A DNA stretch of 64,000 nucleotides, from the NCBI GenBank assembly GCA_965199725.1, contig OZ241321.1:806001-870000 (forward strand), given 5' to 3'. Both the position numbers and the translations under genes were made by a program. Below the pieces are notes generated by a model. The model worked only from the letters and a program-made list of their open reading frames with translations. It had not been told where the DNA came from and made no database searches. The stretch is from G965199725 sp965199725 (GTDB lineage Bacteria; Pseudomonadota; Gammaproteobacteria; Nitrosococcales; Methylophagaceae). How positions within the stretch are numbered: the first letter of the stretch is position 1; every line of letters starts with the position of its first letter. Of the stretch, positions 9,387 to 17,831 are shown in pieces.

Positions 9387-9417
9387 GCGACTTGTTGGAG
9401 TACTGCCAATACATAAG

Positions 9418-9538
9418 GTTGATAATATAAATCACTGCAATATAGTTAAACTAAGAAAACGAGGCGAGTTATCACGCATGTTTGATGAATTTGCAGATGA
9501 TGAATGCAACTTTAGCAAAACGGTTGTTCCGGTTCGCT
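9418..9538 (+). pseudogene. Remnant resembling a STAS-like DUF4325 domain
   Basis: The frame read through the ATG at 9478 gives FDEFADDECNFSKTVVPV, then RLAQHGDKKLIARS. This resembles, from memory, a conserved stretch of DUF4325 (STAS-like) domains found at the C terminus of some helix-turn-helix proteins, where it continues into SQAKRLLAR. Here the similarity stops abruptly after IARS and the frame soon terminates. No N-terminal helix-turn-helix part is visible upstream. It abuts an amidase remnant in another frame, so the two look like pieces joined by deletion. The identification is tentative. Confidence 0.35.
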
Positions 9539-9547
9539 TAGCTCAGC

Positions 9548-9814
9548 ATGGTGATAAAAAACTCATTGCGCGCTCACGCCAAAGGACACAACACCAACAG
9601 TATTGGCATCTGTTTAATTGGCACTGATAAATATACGAAAATGCAATGGCAGGGACTTAAAAGCACAGTACGCCGCCTGCAAGACCAGTTTAGCGATCTT
9701 GCCATTATCGGTCATTGCGATGTAAACAACGGCAAAACCTGTCCTGGCTTTGCTGTCTCTGACTGGCTGGATAACGACAAAACTCTAAGTCCTGATCATA
9801 TCTACAAATCTTAA
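9548..9814 (+). pseudogene. C-terminal remnant of an N-acetylmuramoyl-L-alanine amidase (amidase_2 type)
   Basis: The 88-residue frame contains HAKGHNTNSIGICLIG, then IIGHCDVNNGKTCPGFAV followed by W. This is the C-terminal half of the AmpD/T7-lysozyme-like zinc amidase fold, including the second zinc His (GHxD) and the Cys ligand (CPGF). The N-terminal half with the first zinc His and the substrate groove is absent, so it cannot be a working amidase. The form resembles phage-type lysozymes more than cytoplasmic AmpD. It begins immediately after the DUF4325-like remnant and ends before slmA; 9815-10043 holds nothing recognisable. Confidence 0.6.
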
Positions 9815-10043
9815 AAACTCTCCTGCTGTGGTTTTGGGTATAAATTTTTGTATGCAGCTAACTTTAATGTAAGCTCGCTCCCGCTTTTGTCAAAGTCTTT
9901 CTTTGAATTGGTCAGACGCCTAAGACAGTTTAATTATGCTATACTGAAAATGCATACATTGGCAAAATCATATTGCTATCTAGTGGGAGAAAGTGAAAAT
10001 TTAGCGAATCACTCTAAGGCTACTTTAGCGGTTAAGTTTACTT

Positions 10044-10637
10044 TTAGACACTTAATATCGTTCGCACTATTTTGCGTTTTTCATCCCACCCAGCTAAAGG
10101 TGACCGGCTATAGCCAGAGCGAACAAACTGCTGGATATGGCCTTCAACAATCAGCAATAATAAATTAGCAGTTTCGTTAATCGGTCTGCCGCCTGCCTGA
10201 TACAGGGTTAATTCCCGTTCACGTAAGATTTGTCTGAACTGGGTTTCTAAGCGATCAAAAAACTGGCTGACTCGTTGACGTAACGGTGCTATCTCATCGG
10301 TTAATGCTGTACCCATTAAAATACTGCTAATACCGGGATTTTTAGCACTAAACCCGAGCAACAGGGTGATAATTTTGTCACAGCGTGATACAGCACGCTT
10401 ATCATCAGCTAAAATCTTACTGACACGCAAAAATATGGTATCTTCTGCAAACTCAATCAAGCTGTCAAACATCCTCGCTTTACTAGGAAAATGCCGATAA
10501 AGGGTCGCCTCAGATACTTGTAATTTTTTTGCCAGTTGCGCTGTAGTGATACGCTCACCTGGATGTTCAGCTAGCTCACGTGCTAAGGCTTGCAAAATAG
10601 TCTGGCGACGTGATGCTTTTGCCTCTTTTCGGATCAT
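10044..10637 (-). CDS. slmA: Nucleoid occlusion factor SlmA (TetR family)
   Basis: A 197-residue TetR-type DNA-binding protein that binds chromosomal sites and blocks FtsZ ring assembly over the nucleoid. The N-terminal helix-turn-helix is visible as ITTAQLAKKLQVSEATLYRH at about residues 30-49, followed by FPSKARMFDSLI. Length matches E. coli SlmA (198). The start ATG overlaps the argB stop by 4 bp, as expected in the conserved gammaproteobacterial order algC-argB-(pyrE)-slmA. No pyrE is present in this copy of the cluster. Confidence 0.93.
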   Translation of the reverse strand: MIRKEAKASRRQTILQALARELAEHPGERITTAQLAKKLQVSEATLYRHFPSKARMFDSLIEFAEDTIFLRVSKILADDKRAVSRCDKIITLLLGFSAKNPGISSILMGTALTDEIAPLRQRVSQFFDRLETQFRQILRERELTLYQAGGRPINETANLLLLIVEGHIQQFVRSGYSRSPLAGWDEKRKIVRTILSV

Positions 10638-11548
10638 GACTTGTACCCACCCTGACCTGTGCGAATAAGCGTACCAATGCCATCATCAGTAAAAAGCTCC
10701 AGCAATACAGCATGCTGAATACGGCCATCAATAATATGCACAGTAGTAACTCCTGACTTTACCGCAACGAGTGCGCAGGCTATTTTAGGCAGCATGCCGC
10801 CATGAATGATGCCATCCTTGATAAGGTCACTCACCTGTTTTGCATGTAGTCCAGTTAACAGTTTGCCCTCAGCATCTAGCACCCCAGATGTATTGGTTAA
10901 TAACATTAATTTTTCAGCCTGCATCACTTCGGCTATTTTACCAGCAACCAAATCGGCATTAATATTGTAGGACTGTCCATCTGCACCAACGCCAACAGGG
11001 GCAATAACAGGAATAAAATCATCATCAATCAACATGTCAATCACGCTGGTATCAATATGTTTAACCTCGCCTATGTAGCCAAGGTCAGGGTAGTCTGCTA
11101 TATTACCATTAGCGCTATTCCTTAGCGAGTGTCGCTTTTCAGCAATAATCATATTGCCGTCTTTGCCAGTTAATCCAACTGCACGACCACCATGACCATT
11201 AATTAAGCTGACAATGCGCTTGTTAACCTGAGAGCCCAATACCATTTCTACTATGTCCATCGTGTCACTGTCAGTAATGCGCATACCGTCAACAAACTTA
11301 CTAACTTTACCAACACGGGCAAGCCACGCACTAATCTGTGGGCCGCCCCCATGTACGATAATAGGATTTACGCCTACTGCCTTCAGCAGCACAATATCAC
11401 GAGCAAAACTGTTTTTTAAGGCATCATCAACCATGGCATTGCCGCCATATTTGATGACCAGTGTTTTACCTTTAAATTGCTGAATATAAGGCAGCGCCTC
11501 AATTAAAATATGCGCCTTTTTATCTATACTTTTTACCTTCGGGTTCAT
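10634..11548 (-). CDS. argB: Acetylglutamate kinase
   Basis: A 304-residue amino-acid kinase catalysing ATP-dependent phosphorylation of N-acetylglutamate, the second step of arginine synthesis. Signatures: VIKYGGNAMVD near residue 27 and VHGGGPQIS near residue 65, both glycine-rich substrate/phosphate loops, plus the INADLVAGKIA segment. Its length (about 300) is that of the arginine-regulated hexameric type with an N-terminal helix rather than the 258-residue E. coli form. It lies 27 bp after algC and overlaps slmA, so the three form one transcription unit. Confidence 0.96.
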   Translation of the reverse strand: MNPKVKSIDKKAHILIEALPYIQQFKGKTLVIKYGGNAMVDDALKNSFARDIVLLKAVGVNPIIVHGGGPQISAWLARVGKVSKFVDGMRITDSDTMDIVEMVLGSQVNKRIVSLINGHGGRAVGLTGKDGNMIIAEKRHSLRNSANGNIADYPDLGYIGEVKHIDTSVIDMLIDDDFIPVIAPVGVGADGQSYNINADLVAGKIAEVMQAEKLMLLTNTSGVLDAEGKLLTGLHAKQVSDLIKDGIIHGGMLPKIACALVAVKSGVTTVHIIDGRIQHAVLLELFTDDGIGTLIRTGQGGYKS

Positions 11549-11575
11549 TAGATTGCTGCCTTACTGGACCTACCG

Positions 11576-12961
11576 CTAAAATGGTATTGTTAGCTCAGGA
11601 TTTATCTGTAGCATATACTTTTTAAAACGCTGCTGTATCTCGTGCAAGCTATCAGTAGAATCTGCCTCAAACCTTAATGTTAGCGCTGGCACAGTATTAG
11701 ATGCACGCACCAAGCCCCAACCATGCGGATATTCAGCACGCAGTCCATCAACTGTGACTATCTTTGCACCTTCAAACTTGGCCGTTGCTAATAGATTATC
11801 AATGAAGGTATGGTTATCGCCTTCTTTCATTTTAACCAAAATTTCAGGTGTATTAACCCGATCGGCAATCGCCGCTAAAATCTCTGTTGATGTTCTTGCC
11901 AAAGCATCGCCAGATAATATCTCCAACAAACGGCAAGCAGCATATAAGCCATCATCAAAACCGAACCAGCGCTCCTTAAAAAATATATGGCCACTCATCT
12001 CGCCTGCCAGCTTAGCGCCTGTTTCCTGCATTTTATTCTTGATAACTGAATGACCAGTCTTGCACATTAATGCCCTGCCACCTGATTTTTCAATGGTATC
12101 AGCCAATAAATTAGTACTTTTAACATCATAAATAACCGTTTCTCCCGGATGACGCGATAACATATCCTGGGCAAACATCATCATCAGCCGATCTGGCCAA
12201 ATAATCTGACCTTTAGCATCAACAACGCCTAAACGATCACCATCACCATCAAAGGCAATGCCTAACTCAGCACCATCCTTTTGAACCTGGATTGCAAGCT
12301 CACGCAAATTCTCTGGCTGACCCGGATCAGGGTGATGATTGGGAAAGCTGCCGTCAACATCGCAATAAAGGGGAGTCACATCAGCGCCAAGGGCTGCCAA
12401 AAGCTGGGGTGCAATCAAACCAGCAACACCATTGCCACAATCTACCACTACTTTAACTGTTCTGGCGACAGCAACATCTGTCGTAATACGGGCAATATAA
12501 TCTTTAACTATGTCAATAGCACTTACGCTACCCTGTCCGGTTGTTAAAACATCGTATTCAATACACTGACGAATAGCTTGTATCTCACTGCCCGCTAAAG
12601 ATTTACCCGCTATCACTATCTTAAGCCCATTATAATCAGCAGGGTTGTGACTGCCAGTTAACATGACACCAGATTGGGTACCAAGATGATGGCAGGCAAA
12701 ATATAGCACTGGTGTTGGCACCATACCAATATCAATAACATCACAGCCGCTTTTTATCATACCTTTGATAAGTGACTTACTTAATGCGGGGCTGGAATAG
12801 CGCCCATCACGACCCACAACTAAACAGGTCTTTTTTTGCGCTTGTGCTAAGGTGCCTATTGCTTGACCGATTGCCAATACAACAGATTCAGTTAATGTCT
12901 GTCCAGCAACGCCTCTAATGTCATAGGCTCTGAAAATGCTGACATCAGTCTTACTTGTCAT
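11576..12961 (-). CDS. algC: Phosphomannomutase/phosphoglucomutase
   Basis: A protein of about 461 residues of the alpha-D-phosphohexomutase family that interconverts hexose 1- and 6-phosphates for LPS and exopolysaccharide precursors. The catalytic serine loop is GVMLTGSHNPADYNG, the metal loop DGDGDRLGVVD, and the phosphate-binding motif near the end is RASNTVPALTLRFEA. The frame is open to 12982, but the ATG at 12961 forms an ATGA overlap with the preceding small gene and gives MTSKTDVSIFRAYDIRG, the usual family start. The insertion of an accessory gene between dut and algC is unusual for this cluster. Confidence 0.93.
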   Translation of the reverse strand: MTSKTDVSIFRAYDIRGVAGQTLTESVVLAIGQAIGTLAQAQKKTCLVVGRDGRYSSPALSKSLIKGMIKSGCDVIDIGMVPTPVLYFACHHLGTQSGVMLTGSHNPADYNGLKIVIAGKSLAGSEIQAIRQCIEYDVLTTGQGSVSAIDIVKDYIARITTDVAVARTVKVVVDCGNGVAGLIAPQLLAALGADVTPLYCDVDGSFPNHHPDPGQPENLRELAIQVQKDGAELGIAFDGDGDRLGVVDAKGQIIWPDRLMMMFAQDMLSRHPGETVIYDVKSTNLLADTIEKSGGRALMCKTGHSVIKNKMQETGAKLAGEMSGHIFFKERWFGFDDGLYAACRLLEILSGDALARTSTEILAAIADRVNTPEILVKMKEGDNHTFIDNLLATAKFEGAKIVTVDGLRAEYPHGWGLVRASNTVPALTLRFEADSTDSLHEIQQRFKKYMLQINPELTIPF

Positions 12962-13320
12962 TCTTGCAGTGGAGATACCCACTGGCCGCTGTCCGCTTTA
13001 TAAGGTTTTTGTATGATTGTATATTGCCCACGATAGCACCTATCTCTAAAAAAACATATTTTTGCGCCTCTTTCATAAGCATCATAAAGGTCTTTATTGC
13101 CATACTTGAGTTTTTGATCGCTAGTTCCTGTATTTTGGCCTTTATAGTAAATGACGCCGTCTTTTTTGTAATCTTGATATTTTGACTTTGAGTAAGAGAA
13201 AACAATAATTTCTCCCGACTTTTTTGATGTTTTGATGCCAGAAGAGCGTTTATAGGTAAAATCAAATATAGCATCAAGCTCTGACATTGAATACTTGCGC
13301 CCCCTTTCTAATTTAATCAT
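12958..13320 (-). CDS. Small protein resembling an SRA-like (ScoMcrA-type) modified-DNA-binding domain
   Basis: A 120-residue protein I cannot place firmly. Its segment VIYYKGQNTGTSDQKLKYGN, then KDLYDAY, recalls the YTGEG..GDQ..GNKAL pattern of SRA-like domains that precede HNH nucleases in McrA-type, modification-dependent enzymes. No nuclease domain follows, so it is either a stand-alone reader or a truncated type IV enzyme. Its stop overlaps the algC ATG (ATGA), so it is placed to be co-translated with algC. It has no counterpart in the usual dut-algC arrangement and was probably acquired. Base composition looks more AT-rich than algC. Confidence 0.5.
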   Translation of the reverse strand: MIKLERGRKYSMSELDAIFDFTYKRSSGIKTSKKSGEIIVFSYSKSKYQDYKKDGVIYYKGQNTGTSDQKLKYGNKDLYDAYERGAKICFFRDRCYRGQYTIIQKPYKADSGQWVSPLQE

Positions 13321-13470
13321 CGTTTTTAACTTCTAGTAGTGGCTCAAAGTATTTATATTACAAACCATTTTGTGTTTTTTCAAAAAACACTCACTTAAAA
13401 GCTATGGCTAAAAAATCAAGTTTATCGTTTGTAGCACGTTAATCGGCTTTACTTTTTATTGCTCATCATA

Positions 13471-13926
13471 TCAATCGCGTCCAGTATGACCAAAGCCACC
13501 TATACCTCTATCTGAAGCAATAAAATTATCTACCTGATCAAATTGAACTTTAACAACCGGTATAAAAACCATTTGCGCAATACGCTCACCCATCTTTACT
13601 TCAAATCTAGTGTCGCCACGATTCCAGCAAGAAATAAACACCGGTCCTTGATAATCGCTATCAATCAGCCCCACCAGATTACCCAGTACGATGCCATGCT
13701 TGTGCCCCAAACCAGAACGTGGTAACAATACCGCAGCAAGCAACGGATCGCTGATATAAATCGCTAATCCTGTTGGAATTAAAATTGTCTCACCTGGTGA
13801 TAAAGTAATATCATCATCCATGCAAGCACGCAAATCTAACCCAGCTGATCCAGCTGTACCATAATCAGGCAGTGGAATGGTATTGCCTAGTCGTGAATCG
13901 AGAATTTTAAGTTGAATTTTTTGCAT
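13471..13926 (-). CDS. dut: dUTP diphosphatase
   Basis: A 151-residue trimeric dUTPase hydrolysing dUTP to dUMP and pyrophosphate. All five motifs are readable: AGLDLRA, PRSGLG, GNLVGLIDSDYQGP (which holds the catalytic Asp), RIAQMVF, and the C-terminal RGIGGFGHTG arm that closes over the active site. Length equals E. coli Dut. The start overlaps the end of coaBC by 20 bp, the standard arrangement in gammaproteobacteria. The 150 bp after it (13321-13470) hold an AT-rich snap-back sequence but no convincing terminator. Confidence 0.97.
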   Translation of the reverse strand: MQKIQLKILDSRLGNTIPLPDYGTAGSAGLDLRACMDDDITLSPGETILIPTGLAIYISDPLLAAVLLPRSGLGHKHGIVLGNLVGLIDSDYQGPVFISCWNRGDTRFEVKMGERIAQMVFIPVVKVQFDQVDNFIASDRGIGGFGHTGRD

Positions 13927-15121
13927 AATATTGCTTAATAATAAGTGCTATTAAATCTCGTGCTAATTGTGTTTTTGGTGTCAGCGGCAAATGCTGCTCA
14001 CCTCCGTGCCAAACAACATAGAATTCATTATTATCCACCGCAAAACCAGTATGCTTACCTATCTCATTGCCAACAATCATATCTGCATGCTTATGCTGTA
14101 ACTTAGTCTTGGCTTGCTCAGCTACTGATTCAGTTTCTGCAGCAAAACCAACTGTAAAAGGTGCATCCTCAAGACTAGTAACTGCCAACAGAATATCACG
14201 TGTTGGCTGTAAACATAACTGCAAACTATCATGTTGCATTTTTTTGATTTTGCGTTCTACCCTGTGCTTAGGTTGATAATCTGCCACCGCAGCACATGCA
14301 ATAAAAATATCACTTCCCCGCACTGTTTTTAATGTGCTGTCCAACATTTCCTGCGCTGTATCAACATCAATACGCTGTACCGCTGTTGGCGTACCTAAAT
14401 GCACTGGACCAGTGATTAAGGTAACATCTGCACCCGCTTCAACAGCTGCGCTGGCAACAGCAAATCCCATTTTTCCAGAGCTGCGGTTTCCTATAAATCT
14501 AACTGGGTCTATAGGTTCATAGGTTGGGCCAGCGGTTACCACAACGCGCTTACCTTTTAATGTTGGCGGCACAACCAACCTTGCTAACTCGTGAACAATA
14601 TCTATCGGTTCCAATAATCGGCCTTCACCCTCTTCATTGCAAGCCTGTCTACCGCTTGCCGGGCCCAGCATATAAACACCACGCATTTTGAGTATTTTTA
14701 AGTTGGCTTGGGTAGCCTGATTAGTCCACATTGCATGATTCATTGCTGGAACAAGTGCAAGTGGTCGCTCACTTACTAAACAAAGCGCTGATAATAAATC
14801 ATCCGATCGTCCTTGTGCTAACCTAGCGATGGCATCAGCGCTGGCAGGCGCCACAACAATCCATTCTGCCCAACGTGCCAATGCAATATGTCCCATCGCT
14901 GATTCTTCGTCAGCATCAAGCAATTCAAGCGCAACAGGATGACCGCTTAACGCCTGTAGCGTTAAAGGTGTAATAAACTCACATGCTGCCTTGGTCATGA
15001 CCACACGTATCGCAGCGCCCGCTTGATACAAGCGCCGCACCAAATCAGCAGATTTATACGCGGCAATGCTACCTGTTATCGCAATAACAAAGCGTCTATT
15101 GGCAAGCGTTGCAATATTCAT
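13907..15121 (-). CDS. coaBC: Bifunctional phosphopantothenoylcysteine decarboxylase/synthetase
   Basis: A 404-residue fusion enzyme of coenzyme A synthesis. The N-terminal CoaC flavoprotein domain (about 1-190) shows ITGSIAAYKSADLVRRL, the catalytic His in GHIALARWAEW, and the PAMNHAMW substrate clamp. The C-terminal CoaB domain shows AGPTYEPIDPVRFIGNRSSG near residue 200 and the KIKK lysine motif of the CTP site. Length is normal. dut follows with a 20-bp overlap. Upstream (15122-15290) there is no gene, then an R-M pair, where many relatives have radC. Confidence 0.96.
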   Translation of the reverse strand: MNIATLANRRFVIAITGSIAAYKSADLVRRLYQAGAAIRVVMTKAACEFITPLTLQALSGHPVALELLDADEESAMGHIALARWAEWIVVAPASADAIARLAQGRSDDLLSALCLVSERPLALVPAMNHAMWTNQATQANLKILKMRGVYMLGPASGRQACNEEGEGRLLEPIDIVHELARLVVPPTLKGKRVVVTAGPTYEPIDPVRFIGNRSSGKMGFAVASAAVEAGADVTLITGPVHLGTPTAVQRIDVDTAQEMLDSTLKTVRGSDIFIACAAVADYQPKHRVERKIKKMQHDSLQLCLQPTRDILLAVTSLEDAPFTVGFAAETESVAEQAKTKLQHKHADMIVGNEIGKHTGFAVDNNEFYVVWHGGEQHLPLTPKTQLARDLIALIIKQYYAKNST

Positions 15122-15290
15122 GTGTCAGGTAAGCTTCATTCAAATTGATTAAGGTTATATTTTATAGGTGTGGTCATAGCGCCCCGTCTAGCTGATATAG
15201 GTAATCAAGTATTGGTTTTAAATGATATAATTTTAGCCGGTAAGTGAGCGCTATTTTTGCCACTTTTGAAAGCGCAATTTATTCGCTCTT

Positions 15291-15869
15291 TTAAGAATAT
15301 TTTTTTAGATACCCAATAACTCTCTCAAAAAATTTGATATCATCCTTAAATCTACCTAATCCTGTATTGCAACTATCACATATCCATTCACGTCCTTTGC
15401 CCGTTTTATGGTCATGGTCTCTGACCAAATTAGCAGTGATACCTACAATGGTTCTTTTTTGACATATTGGACAAGTAAAAATAGATTTTGGTCGTGGACG
15501 AATTTCATCTAACTTACGCTTATCTTTAGCTATTAGTTTGACGCCATCTATATGCTTTCTACAGGCTCTACAACTTGGTCTTGTAGTGCTGTTACCTTTT
15601 GCATCTGTTTGATTTTTATCAAACTCTTTTGCTGGCTTTAATATATGGCAAATATTACAAATTTTTACTGGAAATCCTTCCCCAGTCTTTTCTAATGCTA
15701 TCTTTTCAATGTCATTTTGATTAACATTTAATATCTTTGCCACCCCAACAAAATAAACACTCAATTTATTTGTTAAGTGGTCTTTAACCAGACCAACAGA
15801 GCTTTTAGCAAGATTGCAGTTGTCATGACTTATCGCTATAACAAAATCCCCCTGTTTTACTTTGCTCAT
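15291..15869 (-). CDS. HNH/endonuclease VII-type restriction endonuclease (predicted)
   Basis: A 192-residue protein with three parts. Residues 1-60 look like a small beta-barrel (KQGDFVIAISHDN ... SVYFVGVAKI), possibly KOW/SH3-like. Residues 68-105 form a zinc-ribbon-like unit (CNICH, CRAC). The C-terminal beta-beta-alpha-metal nuclease has CPIC, the catalytic RDHDHKTGKGREW and CDSCNTGLGRFKDD, close to phage T4 endonuclease VII and the R.Hpy99I type. Its ATG overlaps the stop of the DNA methyltransferase gene (ATGA), so it is most simply the restriction partner of that enzyme. The recognition sequence is unknown. A resolvase-like role is less likely given the context. Confidence 0.75.
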   Translation of the reverse strand: MSKVKQGDFVIAISHDNCNLAKSSVGLVKDHLTNKLSVYFVGVAKILNVNQNDIEKIALEKTGEGFPVKICNICHILKPAKEFDKNQTDAKGNSTTRPSCRACRKHIDGVKLIAKDKRKLDEIRPRPKSIFTCPICQKRTIVGITANLVRDHDHKTGKGREWICDSCNTGLGRFKDDIKFFERVIGYLKKYS

Positions 15870-16669
15870 AATAAAACAGGTTGACAGCTTTGAATACGTT
15901 CTTTGGCGATAGATATATATTCTGCCGAAATATCTACCCCAATAAACCTCCTGTTATGTCTCATTGCCATTTTACAAGTCGTTCCAGACCCACACATAGG
16001 GTCAAACATTAAATCACCCTGATTTGACCATGATAAAATATGGTCCTCTGCTAGTTTTTCTGGAAATACAGCAGGATGTTTGAAAGCAATTTTATCAGAA
16101 GTCGTGCCACCCAATCCTACAGCGTAAGACCAAATATTATTTTTAGTTTTTGCCTTTTTTAACTCTTTTAATATTTTCTTATTCACGCCATCTGCTTTCT
16201 TATTATGCACCAGCATTTCATAACCACTTCGCACGGTTTGCTCTTTAATTGGATTAAAAGTTTTTGGGTTTTCTTTTGACAAAACAAACATAAACTCAAA
16301 ACAATTTGTATAGGCGTTACTCCTCATAAAAGGGGTATTTCTTTTTTGATAAATCATCACATCGTGCATGTGAAAACCGATAGATTGAAAAAACAATCCT
16401 TGCTTAAAACTGGTGAGACTCCTCCCACCGTTTATTTTGTCACCAACAACCCAAACGACGACACCTCCTTCTTTTGTTATACGATAAAGATTCTTGGCTA
16501 TATTTTCAAAGTCAAATGAATAGCCTTGATAATCTCTTAAATTATCATAGGGAGGAGAAGTAACCGTTAAATCAACGCAGTTTTCTGGCATCTCCTGCAT
16601 GAATTCAACGCAGTCTGCTACAAAAAATCCTGTTTTAAGATTAGTAAAATTTTTTGCTTCTAGCGGCAT
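15866..16669 (-). CDS. Site-specific DNA methyltransferase (beta class), modification partner of the HNH enzyme
   Basis: A 267-residue DNA-(N4-cytosine or N6-adenine) methyltransferase. The catalytic motif IV is TSPPYDNLRDY near residue 38; motif I, the SAM-binding DPMCGSGTTCKMAM, is near the C terminus, giving the beta-class order. The frame is intact. It is followed with a 4-bp overlap by the HNH/endonuclease VII gene, forming a compact type II R-M unit inserted between coaBC and a DUF4124 gene. TSPP(Y/F) enzymes often methylate cytosine N4, but the base cannot be decided from sequence. A decayed relative lies at 45937-46680. Confidence 0.88.
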   Translation of the reverse strand: MPLEAKNFTNLKTGFFVADCVEFMQEMPENCVDLTVTSPPYDNLRDYQGYSFDFENIAKNLYRITKEGGVVVWVVGDKINGGRSLTSFKQGLFFQSIGFHMHDVMIYQKRNTPFMRSNAYTNCFEFMFVLSKENPKTFNPIKEQTVRSGYEMLVHNKKADGVNKKILKELKKAKTKNNIWSYAVGLGGTTSDKIAFKHPAVFPEKLAEDHILSWSNQGDLMFDPMCGSGTTCKMAMRHNRRFIGVDISAEYISIAKERIQSCQPVLL

Positions 16670-16745
16670 ATTTGGTTTCCATGCGGCCCAACCCTTGCTA
16701 ATAACTCCACTAAAAGCCTGTGATTAGATTTTTCAAAAGACAAGA

Positions 16746-17288
16746 TTAACGACTGATGGAGCTAGGGCGGTGAACATGAAACACGACTGATTGGCTATTT
16801 TTTATCACCCTACCATTCTTATCAATAACAGAAACAAGCGCAGTATGGCTGCCACGATCCATATTGGTAAGGCTGACACTGGTCAAGGGCTGCGGATTAG
16901 TTACTTGCTGACCATCAACTTTGAATAACAACAAATGGCCGCCTGCAACATACAGTTGAGGGGTTAAACTAACGCTGATAGTCACATTACCAGCCCCCCA
17001 GATATTTTCATCATACTGAGGCGAGGTAATGGCAACCTGATAATCACGGGGTGCATATTTCTTAATAATTGAATCAGGTGACTGTGACTCTGGTTCAACT
17101 ACATCAACAGGTTCCGGTACTGGCGGTAGCGTATAGGTAATTGCTGGTTCTTGCAATGTAATTTTTTCAGTATCGCTGTCAGATTGATCTGAAAAAATAA
17201 TATTGCCTTGCGAATCAATCTTGCGATAAATATCTGCATTGACAGCGCTAACCAGCAAAGACAATAGTAAAATTAAATACTGCATCAT
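16746..17288 (-). CDS. DUF4124-containing secreted protein
   Basis: A 180-residue protein with a cleavable signal peptide (MMQYLILLLSLLVSAVNA, residues 1-18). The following DIYRKIDSQGNIIFSDQ is the DUF4124 signature common in gammaproteobacteria, often near glnA or ntrBC. The C-terminal 100 residues, from YQVAITSPQ to VVFHVHRPS, look like an immunoglobulin-type beta fold. Function is unknown; a periplasmic or envelope role is inferred. The neighbour glnA supports the common chromosomal context. Two adjacent ATG codons (17288, 17285) are possible starts. Confidence 0.85.
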   Translation of the reverse strand: MMQYLILLLSLLVSAVNADIYRKIDSQGNIIFSDQSDSDTEKITLQEPAITYTLPPVPEPVDVVEPESQSPDSIIKKYAPRDYQVAITSPQYDENIWGAGNVTISVSLTPQLYVAGGHLLLFKVDGQQVTNPQPLTSVSLTNMDRGSHTALVSVIDKNGRVIKNSQSVVFHVHRPSSISR

Positions 17289-17394
17289 TACCTCACATCA
17301 TAGCCCAACGTTTATAAGGTCTAACAATTAAAACTCAGCGGCAACGCACGTTAGCTGTGGGAATTGTTAAGCGCTATAAACTAAATTCGTGTTC

Positions 17395-17744
17395 AATATG
17401 TTTACTAAAATCGTGCCTTGTACCACCGCTTTTTATATCTATCATGTAATTTTTCTCAATGATGATATTTCCAAGTCAACGCATCCAATGTCCCCTCTTG
17501 TTTTGAAAGCTTTTCCATTATTTTAAAGTATTGACCAATATTTTTAGCAAAATAAGGTTAATTTCCTTTTTCATCATTAGCAAATGCAAATCCTGCCTAA
17601 ATTTTTCTGGTGGAATATTAAATTACCAAACTTCTTTTTTTGTTGAACTGACTAGTTGATATGTTCACAAAATGAGTATTTTGATGCGTTAAAAACCCTG
17701 CCAATAGAATCATTGACTTTACGTATAGCGTCTTTCTTATTCAT
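17395..17744 (-). pseudogene. Decayed coding remnant between DUF4124 gene and glnA
   Basis: The 543 bp at 17289-17831 hold no intact gene. Reading the minus strand from the ATG at 17744 gives MNKKDAIRKVNDSIGRVFNA before a stop at 17652-17654. Further on, other frames give coherent stretches such as NIGQYFKIMEKLSKQEGTLD and LTWKYHH, interrupted by stops. The pattern is that of a gene broken by several frameshifts and stops. I do not recognise the family. The AT-rich bias resembles the R-M remnants elsewhere in the window, but that is only suggestive. Confidence 0.35.
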
Positions 17745-17831
17745 TTTTCCTTTTTGACCTTTATCTGGCTGTAAAAAACAGTAACCAAATACTGTCACCC
17801 ATCAACTCTGTTACAAGACTAGCAAACAAAA

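Noticed and set aside
9848..10168. Open frame of 106 codons on the plus strand after the amidase remnant
   Set aside because: It runs antisense into slmA, has no ribosome binding site, and its peptide shows no domain. It is a chance frame.
12951..13277. Second open frame on the minus strand over the SRA-like gene
   Set aside because: Its composition is low-complexity (K, I, S rich), it overlaps in another frame, and it would run past the algC start. The SRA-like frame has the better protein character and the ATGA junction.
13372..13390. Snap-back sequence GTGTTTTTTCAAAAAACAC downstream of dut-side spacer
   Set aside because: The stem is almost all A-T with a one-base centre and no T-run in the right place, so a terminator call is not supported.
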